In this document: positions 48,091 through 55,959 of the stretch, piece by piece
Numbering within the stretch: position 1 is the first letter of the stretch
Layout: every line of letters starts with the position of its first letter
Assembly (NCBI RefSeq): GCF_002158905.1
Contig: NZ_CP021431.1
Span: 434,001 to 498,000, forward strand
Direction of reading: 5' to 3'
DNA: 64,000 nucleotides
Source of the DNA: Yoonia vestfoldensis
GTDB lineage: Bacteria; Pseudomonadota; Alphaproteobacteria; Rhodobacterales; Rhodobacteraceae
Translations under genes and position numbers: made by a program
The notes under the pieces: generated by a model
The model's database searches: none
What the model was told of the DNA's origin: nothing
Seen by the model: only the letters and a program-made list of their open reading frames with translations

Positions 48091-48375
48091 TTAGGCTGCG
48101 GTTGCCTTGGCGATTTCTTTCTTGATCTTCAGCGCATCTGCCGACAGTTCTGCGTCTTTGGCTTTGGCCATGAACGCGTCCAGACCACCGCGGTGATCGA
48201 CGGTGCGCAGGGCAGCATTCGAGATTTTCAGCTTGAACGAGCGACCCAGCACATCGGATTGCAGCGTGACGTCCTGCAGGTTCGGCAGGAACCGGCGGCG
48301 GGTGTGGTTCTTGGCGTGGCTGACATTGTTGCCAGACATCGGGCCTTTTCCGGTCAGTTCGCAACGGCGCGACAT
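48091..48375 (-). CDS. rpmB: 50S ribosomal protein L28
   Basis: A 94-residue L28 starting [20 protein letters not shown] at 48375, with AAGGAAAA upstream. The basic N-terminus with [18 protein letters not shown] is invariant in L28; the extra C-terminal helix (EIAKATAA) is usual in alphaproteobacteria. The protein belongs to the 50S exit region. It is a monocistronic unit, with the promoter at 48476-48504 and terminator at 48037. The longer in-frame start at 48450 is not supported. Confidence 0.96.
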   Translation of the reverse strand: MSRRCELTGKGPMSGNNVSHAKNHTRRRFLPNLQDVTLQSDVLGRSFKLKISNAALRTVDHRGGLDAFMAKAKDAELSADALKIKKEIAKATAA

Positions 48376-48475
48376 GGGCGTTTTCCTTGTTCTGAGGGAT
48401 ATCGCCGGCCAAATGGCGGGACATCCTGCATACGGGTTGGAACCCCGCAATGCAGGGTCGGTATAAGATCAGCGC

Positions 48476-48504
48476 GAGATAGGCGGATTCCCGGACAGCG
48501 TCAA
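48476..48504 (-). promoter_or_regulatory. Sigma70-type promoter of rpmB
   Basis: On the minus strand TTGACG (48504-48499) and TATCTC (48481-48476) are separated by 17 bp, about 100 bp upstream of the rpmB ATG. Confidence 0.65.
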
Positions 48505-48532
48505 CCCGCTTTGCCATCGTGCCTGCATCAAT

Positions 48533-49522
48533 TCAGCTGTCGCGCAGCGGGTCCAGCACCTGGGCAACGGCGGCGGTCGGCGACAGGGTGCCAGCGGCCA
48601 CCGCATCCTGCGCGGCCTTGACCCGCGCGCGGGTCGCCGGATCATCCAATTGCAGCTGCAGCAGCCCTTGCCGGACGTCTTCGGTGAACCAGAAACTGGC
48701 CTGATCCTTGCGCAGCTGGTCCCAAAGCCCCTGCGCACGCCGCCAATCCGCCAGATGCTGCATATCGTCCCAAGCCGCCGCCAGCCCGTGCTGTTCCAGC
48801 GCCGAGACCGTCATTGCCTTGGGAAACCCTTCGGGGTCTTGCGGGCGTTTGCGCAGCAGGCGCAAGGCACCGGCATAATCGGCGCAGGTGCGGGTTGCCT
48901 GGCTTTTCAGATCGCCATCGGCCTTGTTCACCACGATCAGATCGGCCATTTCCATGATGCCGCGCTTGACGCCTTGCAATTCATCGCCGCCCGCAGGGGC
49001 CAGCAGCAGCACGAAGAGATCGGCCATCTGCGCGACCATGGTTTCGGATTGGCCGACGCCGACGGTTTCGATCAGCACGATGTCGAATCCGGCCGCCTCG
49101 CATAAAGCCACGGCCTCGCGGGTGCGGCGGGCGACACCGCCAAGCTGTGTCTGGCTGGGCGAGGGGCGGATGAAGGCCATCGGATCGCGCGCCAGATGAT
49201 CCATCCGGGTCTTGTCGCCCAGGATCGACCCGCCCGACCGGGCCGAGGAGGGATCGACCGCCAGCACCGCGACACGTTTGCCCTGGCCGGTCAGCATCAG
49301 GCCGAAACTTTCGATGAAGGTCGATTTGCCGACACCCGGCGTGCCCGACAGCCCGATGCGCAGCGCCTGCCGGTCGGTGCCAAGCGCGGTCAGCAAGGCG
49401 ATTGCTGCGGCACGGTCATCGGCGCGGCCGCTTTCGACCAGGGTGATCCCCTTGGCCAGCGCACGTCTGTCGCCCGCACGGATGCGGCGGGCAAGGTCAT
49501 CGGGGGCAGGGTGCCTGATCAT
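48533..49522 (-). CDS. meaB: Methylmalonyl-CoA mutase-associated GTPase MeaB
   Basis: A 329-residue G3E-family GTPase. Walker A is GLSGTPGVGKSTFIESFG, with VLAVDPSSARSGGSILGDKT, the base-recognition LIVVNKADGD, and IETVGVGQSE as the switch region, all typical of MeaB/ArgK. It guards adenosylcobalamin loading and reactivation of methylmalonyl-CoA mutase. The mutase gene is not in the window; mce (32320) and prpE (58186) belong to the same route. The C-terminal dimerisation arm is present. Confidence 0.93.
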   Translation of the reverse strand: MIRHPAPDDLARRIRAGDRRALAKGITLVESGRADDRAAAIALLTALGTDRQALRIGLSGTPGVGKSTFIESFGLMLTGQGKRVAVLAVDPSSARSGGSILGDKTRMDHLARDPMAFIRPSPSQTQLGGVARRTREAVALCEAAGFDIVLIETVGVGQSETMVAQMADLFVLLLAPAGGDELQGVKRGIMEMADLIVVNKADGDLKSQATRTCADYAGALRLLRKRPQDPEGFPKAMTVSALEQHGLAAAWDDMQHLADWRRAQGLWDQLRKDQASFWFTEDVRQGLLQLQLDDPATRARVKAAQDAVAAGTLSPTAAVAQVLDPLRDS

Positions 49523-49567
49523 GCCGTCTTCATATCTGGCAGGGCGGCGCTGTCCAGTCTGTTGGGG

Positions 49568-49885
49568 CTAAGAGGCGACAGGGCGACAGACCTGTGTGGC
49601 AAGATCGGCAAAGGCGCGGTAGCGCCGCCAGAATGCCTCGTCATTGCGGTTGTCGGATTGGCGCGTATCCTGTGCGCGCTCCGGATCGGCAAAGAAGGTC
49701 GCGGCGCGCGCCTGATCGCGCCCTGACAGCGATTGGTTGGCGACCTGCTGGACGCAGGAACATAATTGTGGCGATGCTGCGACACGGCCCGCGCTGTTGC
49801 AGGCCGCGCTGATATCTCCGGACACGCGCCCGCCACCACAGGCGGCCAGTGTCGCGACCGCACCTATCACCAGAAAAATACGCAT
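49568..49885 (-). CDS. Small lipoprotein, 105 residues
   Basis: A signal with lipobox LAAC (MRIFLVIGAVATLAACGGG) places the lipidated Cys at 16. The mature part contains three further cysteines (SAACNSAG, QLCSCVQQVAN) and one near the end (TQVCRPVAS), suggesting disulfides, and a helix around ARAATFFADPERAQDTRQSD. It is a conserved Rhodobacterales-type protein of unknown function, located 45 bp upstream of meaB on the same strand. Confidence 0.75.
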   Translation of the reverse strand: MRIFLVIGAVATLAACGGGRVSGDISAACNSAGRVAASPQLCSCVQQVANQSLSGRDQARAATFFADPERAQDTRQSDNRNDEAFWRRYRAFADLATQVCRPVAS

Positions 49886-50045
49886 CCTGCCCTCTGTCGC
49901 CTTGGCCTATCGCAGGATCGCCCTGCCTTGCTGGGGCGCAATATGCAAGCTTGGGCGCGGCAATGCAATTCACGAAGGCGAGGTGGTCTTTCCGGCGTTC
50001 CGCATGCGACGGCGGAAACCGACCGCGGCCTTTTGGCACAGCCCC

Positions 50046-50108
50046 GTCCCGGTCATGTTCCGGGACCCCTGAGCGTCAATCCCCGAGGTCCCGGAGCAAG
50101 TCCGGGAC
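50046..50108. repeat. Two GTCCCGG...CCGGGAC hairpins upstream of lepA
   Basis: GTCCCGG-tcatgtt-CCGGGAC (50046-50066) and GTCCCGG-agcaagt-CCGGGAC (50088-50108) have identical 7-bp arms and 7-base loops, 42 bp apart. The outer arms can also pair with each other. They share arms with the copy before rpsD (10291) and resemble dispersed GTCCCGG palindromes of alphaproteobacteria. The remaining 160 bp of the 49886-50159 gap show no gene. Confidence 0.75.
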
Positions 50109-50159
50109 GGGCGCAACATCGCGATTGACGGGAACCGGAATCCACATCATATCCCAGCC

Positions 50160-51959
50160 ATGACAGACCTTTCGCATATCCGCAATTTCTCGATCGTGGC
50201 GCATATCGACCACGGTAAATCGACGCTGGCCGACCGGCTGATCCAGTCGACCAACACCGTGTCCGCGCGCGAGATGAAAGAACAGATGCTCGACAGCATG
50301 GATATCGAGCGGGAACGCGGCATCACGATCAAGGCCAACACCGTGCGGATCGATTATGTCGCTGAAAACGGCAAGAAATATATCCTTAACCTGATCGACA
50401 CCCCCGGCCATGTCGATTTCGCCTATGAGGTGTCACGGTCCATGCGCGCCGTCGAAGGCTCGCTGCTGGTCGTGGACAGCACCCAAGGGGTCGAGGCGCA
50501 GACGCTGGCCAATGTCTATCACGCGCTGGACGCCGACCACGAAATCGTCCCCGTCCTGAACAAGATCGACCTGCCCGCGTCGGAATGCGATCAGGTCGCG
50601 GCCCAGATCGAGGATGTGATCGGGCTGGATGCCTCGGGCGCGATCCGGGTCTCGGCCAAGACCGGTGTCGGCATCAAGGAAACGCTGGAAGCCATCGTCA
50701 ACCTGCTGCCCGCCCCCACAGGCGACCGCGAGGCGCCGCTGAAGGCGATGCTGGTCGACAGCTGGTATGACAGCTATCTGGGCGTGATCGTGCTGGTGCG
50801 GGTCATCGACGGCACGATGAAGAAAAACGACCGTCTGCGGTTCATGTCCAATGGCACCATCCACCAGATCGACAAGATCGGTGTGTTCCGCCCCAAGATG
50901 CAGGATGTCGAGGTGCTGGGTCCCGGTGAGATCGGGTTTATCACGGCGTCGATCAAACAGGTCCGCGACACCCGCGTCGGCGATACGATCACCTCCGAGA
51001 AAAAGGGCTGCGACACCGCATTGCCCGGTTTCAAACCCGCGCAGCCCGTGGTGTTCTGCGGCCTCTTCCCGGTCGATTCCGCGCAATTCGAGGATCTGCG
51101 CGACGCGATCGAGAAGCTGGCGCTGAATGACGCCTCTTTCAGCTTTGAGATGGAAACATCCGCCGCCCTTGGTTTCGGGTTCCGCTGCGGCTTTTTGGGC
51201 CTGCTGCATCTGGAGGTCATCCGCGACCGGATCGAGCGCGAATATGACATCGACCTGATCACCACCGCGCCTTCGGTGGTCTACCACCTTTACATGCGCG
51301 ACGGCGAGATGCGCGAATTGCACAACCCCGCCGATATGCCCGACCTGACCCATGTCGACCATCTGGAAGAACCGCGCATCAAGGCCACGATTCTGGTGCC
51401 CGATGATTACCTTGGTGATGTGCTGAAACTGTGCCAAGACCGGCGCGGCGTGCAGCTGGACCTGACCTATGCGGGCAGCCGCGCGATGGTGGTTTACGAC
51501 CTGCCGCTGAACGAGGTGGTCTTTGACTTCTATGACCGGCTGAAATCGGTGACCAAGGGCTATGCGTCCTTTGACTATGTCCTGACGGGCTATCAGCAGG
51601 ATCATCTGGTCAAGATGTCCGTGCTGGTCAACGATGAACCGGTTGATGCGCTATCGATGATGGTCCACCGCGACCGGGCCGAAATGCGTGGCCGCGCGAT
51701 GGTGGAAAAGCTCAAGGACCTGATCCCGCGCCATATGTTCAAGATCCCGATCCAGGCGGCCATCGGCGGCAAGGTCATCGCCCGCGAAACGCTGTCGGCG
51801 CTCCGCAAGGACGTGACCGCGAAATGCTACGGCGGCGACGCCACGCGCAAGCGCAAGCTGCTGGACAAGCAGAAGGCCGGGAAAAAGAAGATGCGGCAGT
51901 TCGGGAAAGTTGATATACCTCAGGAGGCATTCATCTCTGCGTTGAAAATGGACGGATAA
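50160..51959 (+). CDS. lepA: Elongation factor 4 (LepA)
   Basis: A 599-residue translational GTPase starting [21 protein letters not shown]1 is [10 protein letters not shown]3 is DTPGHVDF and G4 is NKIDLP; domains II, III and V follow, and the LepA-specific C-terminal domain ends [17 protein letters not shown]. It back-translocates or assists ribosomes under stress. No ribosome site is visible; TTGACG (50125-50130) and TCATAT (50147-50152) could give a nearly leaderless transcript. The last 16 codons (from 51909) use ATA, CCT, TCT, GCA, GTT and GGA, unlike the rest of the gene, while the protein sequence stays normal. Confidence 0.97.
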   Translation: MTDLSHIRNFSIVAHIDHGKSTLADRLIQSTNTVSAREMKEQMLDSMDIERERGITIKANTVRIDYVAENGKKYILNLIDTPGHVDFAYEVSRSMRAVEGSLLVVDSTQGVEAQTLANVYHALDADHEIVPVLNKIDLPASECDQVAAQIEDVIGLDASGAIRVSAKTGVGIKETLEAIVNLLPAPTGDREAPLKAMLVDSWYDSYLGVIVLVRVIDGTMKKNDRLRFMSNGTIHQIDKIGVFRPKMQDVEVLGPGEIGFITASIKQVRDTRVGDTITSEKKGCDTALPGFKPAQPVVFCGLFPVDSAQFEDLRDAIEKLALNDASFSFEMETSAALGFGFRCGFLGLLHLEVIRDRIEREYDIDLITTAPSVVYHLYMRDGEMRELHNPADMPDLTHVDHLEEPRIKATILVPDDYLGDVLKLCQDRRGVQLDLTYAGSRAMVVYDLPLNEVVFDFYDRLKSVTKGYASFDYVLTGYQQDHLVKMSVLVNDEPVDALSMMVHRDRAEMRGRAMVEKLKDLIPRHMFKIPIQAAIGGKVIARETLSALRKDVTAKCYGGDATRKRKLLDKQKAGKKKMRQFGKVDIPQEAFISALKMDG

Positions 51960-51968
51960 GTAACTTAG

Positions 51969-52787
51969 TTGCCCAAGACTTACGTGCTAGCTTTAGATGA
52001 CTCAGGAACAAGACATCCCGACAGAAAACCCGGTAAGAAGCCGGACCACGGTTATGACTGGTTTGCACTCGGTGGAATCATCTTCGACGAAGATGACGAG
52101 AATGAGATCCGTGATTTACACAGCACGTTTATGGACCGCTGGGGCATTACAAAGCCACTACACTCTGTCGAGATTAGAGCAAAAACTAGTAACTTTGCTT
52201 TTTTAGGAGTTCTCGAAAGTACCGAAGCGGTTCGGTTTTACGAAGAGTTGTATCAGTTGATGCGCTCTGTTCCTGTCCTCGGCCACGCTTGTGTGGTGGA
52301 TAGACCTCAGTACAACGCTCGATACTTTGAAAAGTATGGTTCGCAGCGTTGGCTTCTCTGTAAATCCGCGTTCGCAATTGTCTTAGAGAGATCAGCGAAG
52401 TACGCACGGACAAAAGAGGCTAAACTGAGGGTGCAGATTGAGCAGTCCGATAAGTTCACTGACAAAACAATTAAATCTTACTATGATGACATTAAGGCTG
52501 AGGGTATGCCCTTCGCCAAAGATACATCATCAAAGTATAAACCTGCTAACCAATCTGATTTAGGTAGCACGTTATATGAGTTCAGAACCAAGAAGAAGAC
52601 ATCTCCCTTGATGCAGCTGGCAGACTTGTTCCTTTGGCCACTTTGTATGGGGGGATATAACGCAGAATGTCGCCCATACGCTAGGTTGGTTGCCGACAAA
52701 AAGGTTATTGACTGCGTGTTGGAGCATCAAGACTTAGACGGCCTTGGGGTGAAATATTATTGTTTTGATAACAAAAAACCCGGCTGA
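51969..52787 (+). CDS. DUF3800 domain protein on a low-GC islet
   Basis: A 272-residue protein of the DUF3800 family, which has an RNase H-like fold. The N-terminal YVLALDDSG and the C-terminal SPLMQLADLFLW carry the conserved acidic residues of the family. It starts with TTG at 51969, 9 bp after the lepA stop, with no clear ribosome site. G+C is far lower than in its neighbours (about 42 percent in one 60-base line counted), and codons differ, indicating horizontal acquisition. DUF3800 genes often occur on mobile elements and near defence genes; the activity is unproven. A terminator overlaps its stop codon. Confidence 0.85.
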   Translation: MPKTYVLALDDSGTRHPDRKPGKKPDHGYDWFALGGIIFDEDDENEIRDLHSTFMDRWGITKPLHSVEIRAKTSNFAFLGVLESTEAVRFYEELYQLMRSVPVLGHACVVDRPQYNARYFEKYGSQRWLLCKSAFAIVLERSAKYARTKEAKLRVQIEQSDKFTDKTIKSYYDDIKAEGMPFAKDTSSKYKPANQSDLGSTLYEFRTKKKTSPLMQLADLFLWPLCMGGYNAECRPYARLVADKKVIDCVLEHQDLDGLGVKYYCFDNKKPG

Positions 52788-52799
52788 AACCGGGTTTTT
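52774..52799 (+). terminator. Terminator overlapping the DUF3800 stop codon
   Basis: AAAAACCCGG (52774-52783), loop CTGAAA, CCGGGTTTTT (52790-52799). The TGA stop (52785-52787) lies within the loop, so the left arm is coding. It is a strong, bidirectional intrinsic terminator. Confidence 0.92.
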
Positions 52800-52892
52800 G
52801 CAGCCATCCTATCGATGACCTCTTAGGCTAGGCCTACCCCCCATATAACTTCAACAAGTTTATAAACAATAAATATTATCACTTGACAGGAG

Positions 52893-52940
52893 CAACGTCA
52901 GGAGTGTATCGAGATATATCTCGATACACTCCTGACGTTG
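52893..52940. repeat. 48-bp perfect palindrome with no spacer
   Basis: Left arm 52893-52916 (begins CAACGTCAGGAGTGTATC, then GAGATA) is the exact reverse complement of 52917-52940, with the centre GAGATATATCTC. It lies 94 bp after the DUF3800 terminator on the AT-rich islet. No T-run follows, so it is a poor terminator. Perfect spacerless palindromes of this length occur as telomere-resolution sites, operators of dimeric repressors, or products of inverted duplication; none can be chosen from sequence alone. Confidence 0.9.
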
Positions 52941-53039
52941 ACTTATTGTTACAGCCGTTGATTCCGCTATCGGACGTAACAGTGTAGTCGGCTTCAACAA
53001 AGATCTTGTGCCGGTGCCGTACGGGTAAGCGCCCCCCAC

Positions 53040-53053
53040 TTGACCCACATCAA
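53040..53053 (+). promoter_or_regulatory. FNR/CRP-type box upstream of the 62-residue gene
   Basis: TTGAC-CCAC-ATCAA (53040-53053) matches the FnrL/FNR-type consensus TTGAT-N4-ATCAA at nine of ten defined positions. A TACTAG hexamer (53073-53078) lies where a -10 element would be if the box were centred near -41.5, the class II activator position. Confidence 0.6.
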
Positions 53054-53114
53054 GGCAGCCTCTCGCCGCGCCTACTAGCTCTTTGCCAGCACAGCGCATC
53101 CAAAGAGGTAATCC

Positions 53115-53303
53115 ATGTTCCGCCTTGCATCCATGCTCTACAGCATCATCGGCTCCAGCCTTGCGGGGTCGTTCGTCATCGCGGCTTTGGCCACGGGGCA
53201 TGACACGCTGGTCCCGATCCTGATCGCCGCCGCAGTGGGCGCGGTGCTGGGGATTCCCGCCAGTTGGGTCGTCGCCCGCGCGATCACGCAGAATATCCGC
53301 TAG
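53115..53303 (+). CDS. Small two-helix membrane protein, 62 residues
   Basis: MFRLASMLYSIIGSSLAGSF onward: two transmembrane segments (residues 5-27 and 32-55) with a short turn, ending WVVARAITQNIR. Similar 60-residue proteins are widespread in Rhodobacterales and are sometimes mislabelled CTP synthetase; there is no such domain here. AGAGG precedes the ATG. The FNR-type box 62 bp upstream suggests oxygen-dependent expression. Confidence 0.8.
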   Translation: MFRLASMLYSIIGSSLAGSFVIAALATGHDTLVPILIAAAVGAVLGIPASWVVARAITQNIR

Positions 53304-53365
53304 CGCCGAGCGATCAAAATGCGGGGTTCCTGCGTTTAACCATCATCAACCTGATGGAGATGACG

Positions 53366-53449
53366 ATGCATTACCTGCCCCATGGCTTTGCGGTGTTCCT
53401 GGGTGGCACCTGTCTGGCGACAATCCTGACCTCGGCCCAGCTCTGGTAG
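53366..53449 (+). CDS. Possible 27-residue membrane peptide
   Basis: ATG CAT... encodes MHYLPHGFAVFLGGTCLATI and seven more residues ending in TSAQLW. It is one hydrophobic segment and could be a small membrane protein. GGAGA ends 5 nt before the ATG; an in-frame ATG at 53354 would add four residues. It ends 1 bp from the convergent entericidin stop. Coding status is uncertain. Confidence 0.35.
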   Translation: MHYLPHGFAVFLGGTCLATILTSAQLW

Positions 53450-53450
53450 A

Positions 53451-53564
53451 TCAAAAGGCGTTTTCGACCGTTTGCGCCGCGCTTGTGATATCGCGCCCGA
53501 CGCCTTGCACGGTGTTGCAGGCAGACAGGCCAAGGATGGCGGCAAGGGCAAGCAGACGGATCAT
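53451..53564 (-). CDS. Entericidin A/B family lipoprotein, 37 residues
   Basis: A complete 37-codon gene: MIRLLALAAILGLSACNTVQ then GVGRDITSAAQTVENAF. The signal ends in lipobox LSAC, and CNTVQGVGRDI is the entericidin hallmark. Entericidins are tiny bacteriolytic or antidote-like lipoproteins of the envelope, widespread as single copies whose role is uncertain. It is too short for usual open-frame cut-offs. Upstream sequence shows no strong ribosome site. Confidence 0.85.
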   Translation of the reverse strand: MIRLLALAAILGLSACNTVQGVGRDITSAAQTVENAF

Positions 53565-53630
53565 CGGGAACACTTTCGCTGTTGATGCGCCGATCCTAGT
53601 GGAGCGCGCCGCGGCGTGCAAGAATTTGCC

Positions 53631-54368
53631 CTAGCCCAGAAAAGCCGCGACCGACCCGATAAAGGCGCGCGGCTGTTCGGCATGCAGCCAATGCCCGGCC
53701 TCGGGGATTTTCGCAAATCGCGCATTGGGAAACAGCGCCTTGATCGGTGCGCGGTGGTCAGGGCGGATGTAATCGGATTTGGCCCCAGACAAAAACAGCG
53801 TCGGCCCGTCGAACTGCCCCGAAAGCTGTGGAAAGCCGATGATCCGATCCATCTCGGCCTGCAGCACATCAAGGTTCAGCCGCCAGCATCTGTCTTTCAT
53901 ATCCAGACTTTGCAGCAGGAAATCCGCAACCCCCGGCCCCAGATCGCCCAGTTGGGCCTTGGCCTCTGCCCTGGTGGTGACCGTGTCGAGCCGCACCTGC
54001 CGCATGGCGTTCAAGGGCCCGTGCTGGTCATGTTTATAGGTCACGGGGGCGATATCGGCGACGATCAGTTTGCGCACCAGATCTGGGTGCTGCACCGCCA
54101 GCACCATGGCGGCCTTGCCCCCCATTGAATGGCCCAGCACATCCATCGGCCGGTCCATCACCTGCGCCAGATCGGCGGCCATATCGGGATAGCTGTGGCT
54201 GTCAAACCAGGGGCTGTCCGCGTGGTTACGCATATCCACCGTGATGACAGGCCGCGTTTCGGAAAGCTTTTTCGCGATGACCCCCCAGTTGCGGGCCGAG
54301 CCGAACAAGCCATGCGCGATCAGCAGGGGGGTGGTATCGGGGCCGTCATGCAGGATCATGTTCAACAT
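53631..54368 (-). CDS. Alpha/beta hydrolase (YbfF-like)
   Basis: A 245-residue esterase-like alpha/beta hydrolase. LLIAHGLFGSARNWG is the oxyanion strand-loop, GHSMGGKAAM the nucleophile elbow with Ser at about residue 101, SGAKSDYI carries the acid and AGHWLHAEQP the catalytic His. It resembles YbfF-type acyl esterases acting on short acyl esters; the true substrate is unknown. An ATG at 54359 is an alternative start. It follows glyA on the minus strand, with a GGTGGGTC palindrome between. Confidence 0.88.
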   Translation of the reverse strand: MLNMILHDGPDTTPLLIAHGLFGSARNWGVIAKKLSETRPVITVDMRNHADSPWFDSHSYPDMAADLAQVMDRPMDVLGHSMGGKAAMVLAVQHPDLVRKLIVADIAPVTYKHDQHGPLNAMRQVRLDTVTTRAEAKAQLGDLGPGVADFLLQSLDMKDRCWRLNLDVLQAEMDRIIGFPQLSGQFDGPTLFLSGAKSDYIRPDHRAPIKALFPNARFAKIPEAGHWLHAEQPRAFIGSVAAFLG

Positions 54369-54446
54369 GCAGCTGTTGCTAACCTGCCTTGCCCGCGCTG
54401 GCCAGAGGGATTGCAGGGGCCGCGCGCGCGTGATCTGACGGGGTAA

Positions 54447-54470
54447 GGTGGGTCAATGACCCACCCTACG
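54447..54470. repeat. GGTGGGTC palindromic repeat, copy 3
   Basis: GGTGGGTCA (54447-54455), A, TGACCCACC (54457-54465), followed by CTACG. It begins about 8 bp after the glyA stop on the minus strand, the same position relative to a stop codon as copies after gcrA and the transaldolase-like gene. Confidence 0.82.
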
Positions 54471-54477
54471 CGCTGGT

Positions 54478-55773
54478 TTACAGGTTGGTATAGATCGGGA
54501 ATTGGTCGCAGAGCGCCTCGACCTCGGCGCGGACCTTGGCCTCGACCGCGTCATTGCCATCCTCGCCATTGGCGGCCAGACCTTCGGTCACCTCGACGAT
54601 CCAATCGGCGATCTGGCGGAATTCAGCCTCGCCGAACCCGCGCGTCGTGCCTGCGGGCGTGCCCAGACGGATGCCGGAGGTGACCATCGGCTTTTCGGGA
54701 TCAAAGGGGATGCCGTTCTTGTTGCAGGTGATATGCGCGCGGCCCAGGGCCTTTTCGGTGGCATTGCCCTTGACGCCCTTGGGGCGCAGATCGACCAGCA
54801 TCACATGGGTGTCGGTGCCGCCGGTCACGATGTCCAGCCCGCCTTTCATCAGCTGATCGGCCAGCGCTTGGGCGTTCTTGATCACCTGCGCCTGATAGGT
54901 CTTGAATTCGGGCCGCAAAGCCTCGCCGAAGGCCACGGCTTTACCGGCGATCACATGCATCAGCGGGCCACCCTGAATGCCGGGGAAGATGGCGGAATTG
55001 AACTTTTTCGCCATCTCTGCATCATTGGTCAGGATCATCCCGCCACGCGGGCCGCGCAGGGTTTTATGGGTTGTCGTCGTGGCGACATGGGCATGGGGGA
55101 AGGGCGAGGGGTAAAGCCCTGCCGCGACCAGACCCGCGAAATGTGCCATATCGACCAGCAGATAGGCCCCGACGCTATCGGCAATCTCGCGCATCTTGGC
55201 GAAATCGATGATGCGGGGGATGGCAGAGCCACCGGCGATGATCATCTTGGGCTGGTGTTCGGTGGCCAGGCGCGCGACCTCGTCATAATCCAGCAGATTG
55301 TCCTGACGGCGCACGCCATACTGGATCGCGTTGAACCATTTGCCGGATTGGTTGGGCTTGGCGCCATGCGTCAGGTGGCCGCCTGCATCCAGCGACATGC
55401 CAAGGATCGTATCGCCGGGCTGCAACAGCGCCTGGAACACGCCCTGATTGGCCTGGCTGCCCGAATTGGGCTGCACATTGGCGAAACCGCAATCGAACAG
55501 CTGGCAGGCGCGTTCAATCGCCAGGTTCTCGGCCACGTCCACATGCTCGCAGCCACCGTAATAGCGCCGGCCCGGATAGCCTTCGGCGTATTTATTGGTC
55601 ATCACGCCGCCTTGGGCCTCCATCACGGCGGCAGAGACGATGTTTTCCGAGGCGATCAGCTCGATCTCTTTGCGCTGGCGCTTCAGCTCGGCCTGCATGG
55701 CGGCATGCAGCACAGGGTCGCGCGTGGAAAGGGTTTCGGTGAAAAAGCCATTGTCGCGGATCGTGATATTCAT
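54478..55773 (-). CDS. glyA: Serine hydroxymethyltransferase
   Basis: A 431-residue PLP enzyme. The PLP lysine is in [20 protein letters not shown], and [18 protein letters not shown] and [14 protein letters not shown] are signature stretches near the N-terminus. It makes glycine and methylene-tetrahydrofolate from serine. The ATG at 55773 has AAAGAGG 9 nt upstream; the ATG at 55782 touches the same ribosome site and is unlikely. The gene is divergent from nadK and followed by a GGTGGGTC palindrome. Confidence 0.97.
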   Translation of the reverse strand: MNITIRDNGFFTETLSTRDPVLHAAMQAELKRQRKEIELIASENIVSAAVMEAQGGVMTNKYAEGYPGRRYYGGCEHVDVAENLAIERACQLFDCGFANVQPNSGSQANQGVFQALLQPGDTILGMSLDAGGHLTHGAKPNQSGKWFNAIQYGVRRQDNLLDYDEVARLATEHQPKMIIAGGSAIPRIIDFAKMREIADSVGAYLLVDMAHFAGLVAAGLYPSPFPHAHVATTTTHKTLRGPRGGMILTNDAEMAKKFNSAIFPGIQGGPLMHVIAGKAVAFGEALRPEFKTYQAQVIKNAQALADQLMKGGLDIVTGGTDTHVMLVDLRPKGVKGNATEKALGRAHITCNKNGIPFDPEKPMVTSGIRLGTPAGTTRGFGEAEFRQIADWIVEVTEGLAANGEDGNDAVEAKVRAEVEALCDQFPIYTNL

Positions 55774-55959
55774 GGTTTGCATCCTCTTTGCAGGCGCCAG
55801 ATGGGGGTGGTTGCGCCCCGTTTACCCCAGAAAACGTGGTATCAGAAGCATCAAAACGACCATGATCTTTATGAGCGCGTCATGCATGTTTCGTATCGGC
55901 GGCTTGCGTTTCGGGTGTGATCGCCCCACAAGTCTGGGGAAACTAAGGGGAAAACGCCG

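Larger units (their letters stand above)
52800..53114. other. Gap after the DUF3800 gene: AT-rich islet tail and promoter region
   Basis: From 52800 to about 53005 the sequence stays AT-rich and holds a 48-bp perfect palindrome; no credible gene was found. After about 53008 the usual GC-rich composition returns, with an FNR-type box at 53040 before the 62-residue gene. The compositional edge near 53005 is the probable right limit of the foreign segment. Confidence 0.6.

Noticed and set aside
46109..48094. 661-codon open frame antisense to hrpB
   Set aside because: Glycine/glutamine/arginine-rich shadow frame with no family likeness.
52893..52940. Palindrome as an intrinsic terminator
   Set aside because: No T-run on either side, and the DUF3800 gene already has a strong terminator upstream.
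52860..53201. 113-codon minus-strand frame through the 48-bp palindrome
   Set aside because: It spans the compositional boundary, the FNR-type box and another gene, and shows no domain.
54502..55920. 472-codon open frame antisense to glyA
   Set aside because: Shadow frame opposite glyA; no recognisable domain.
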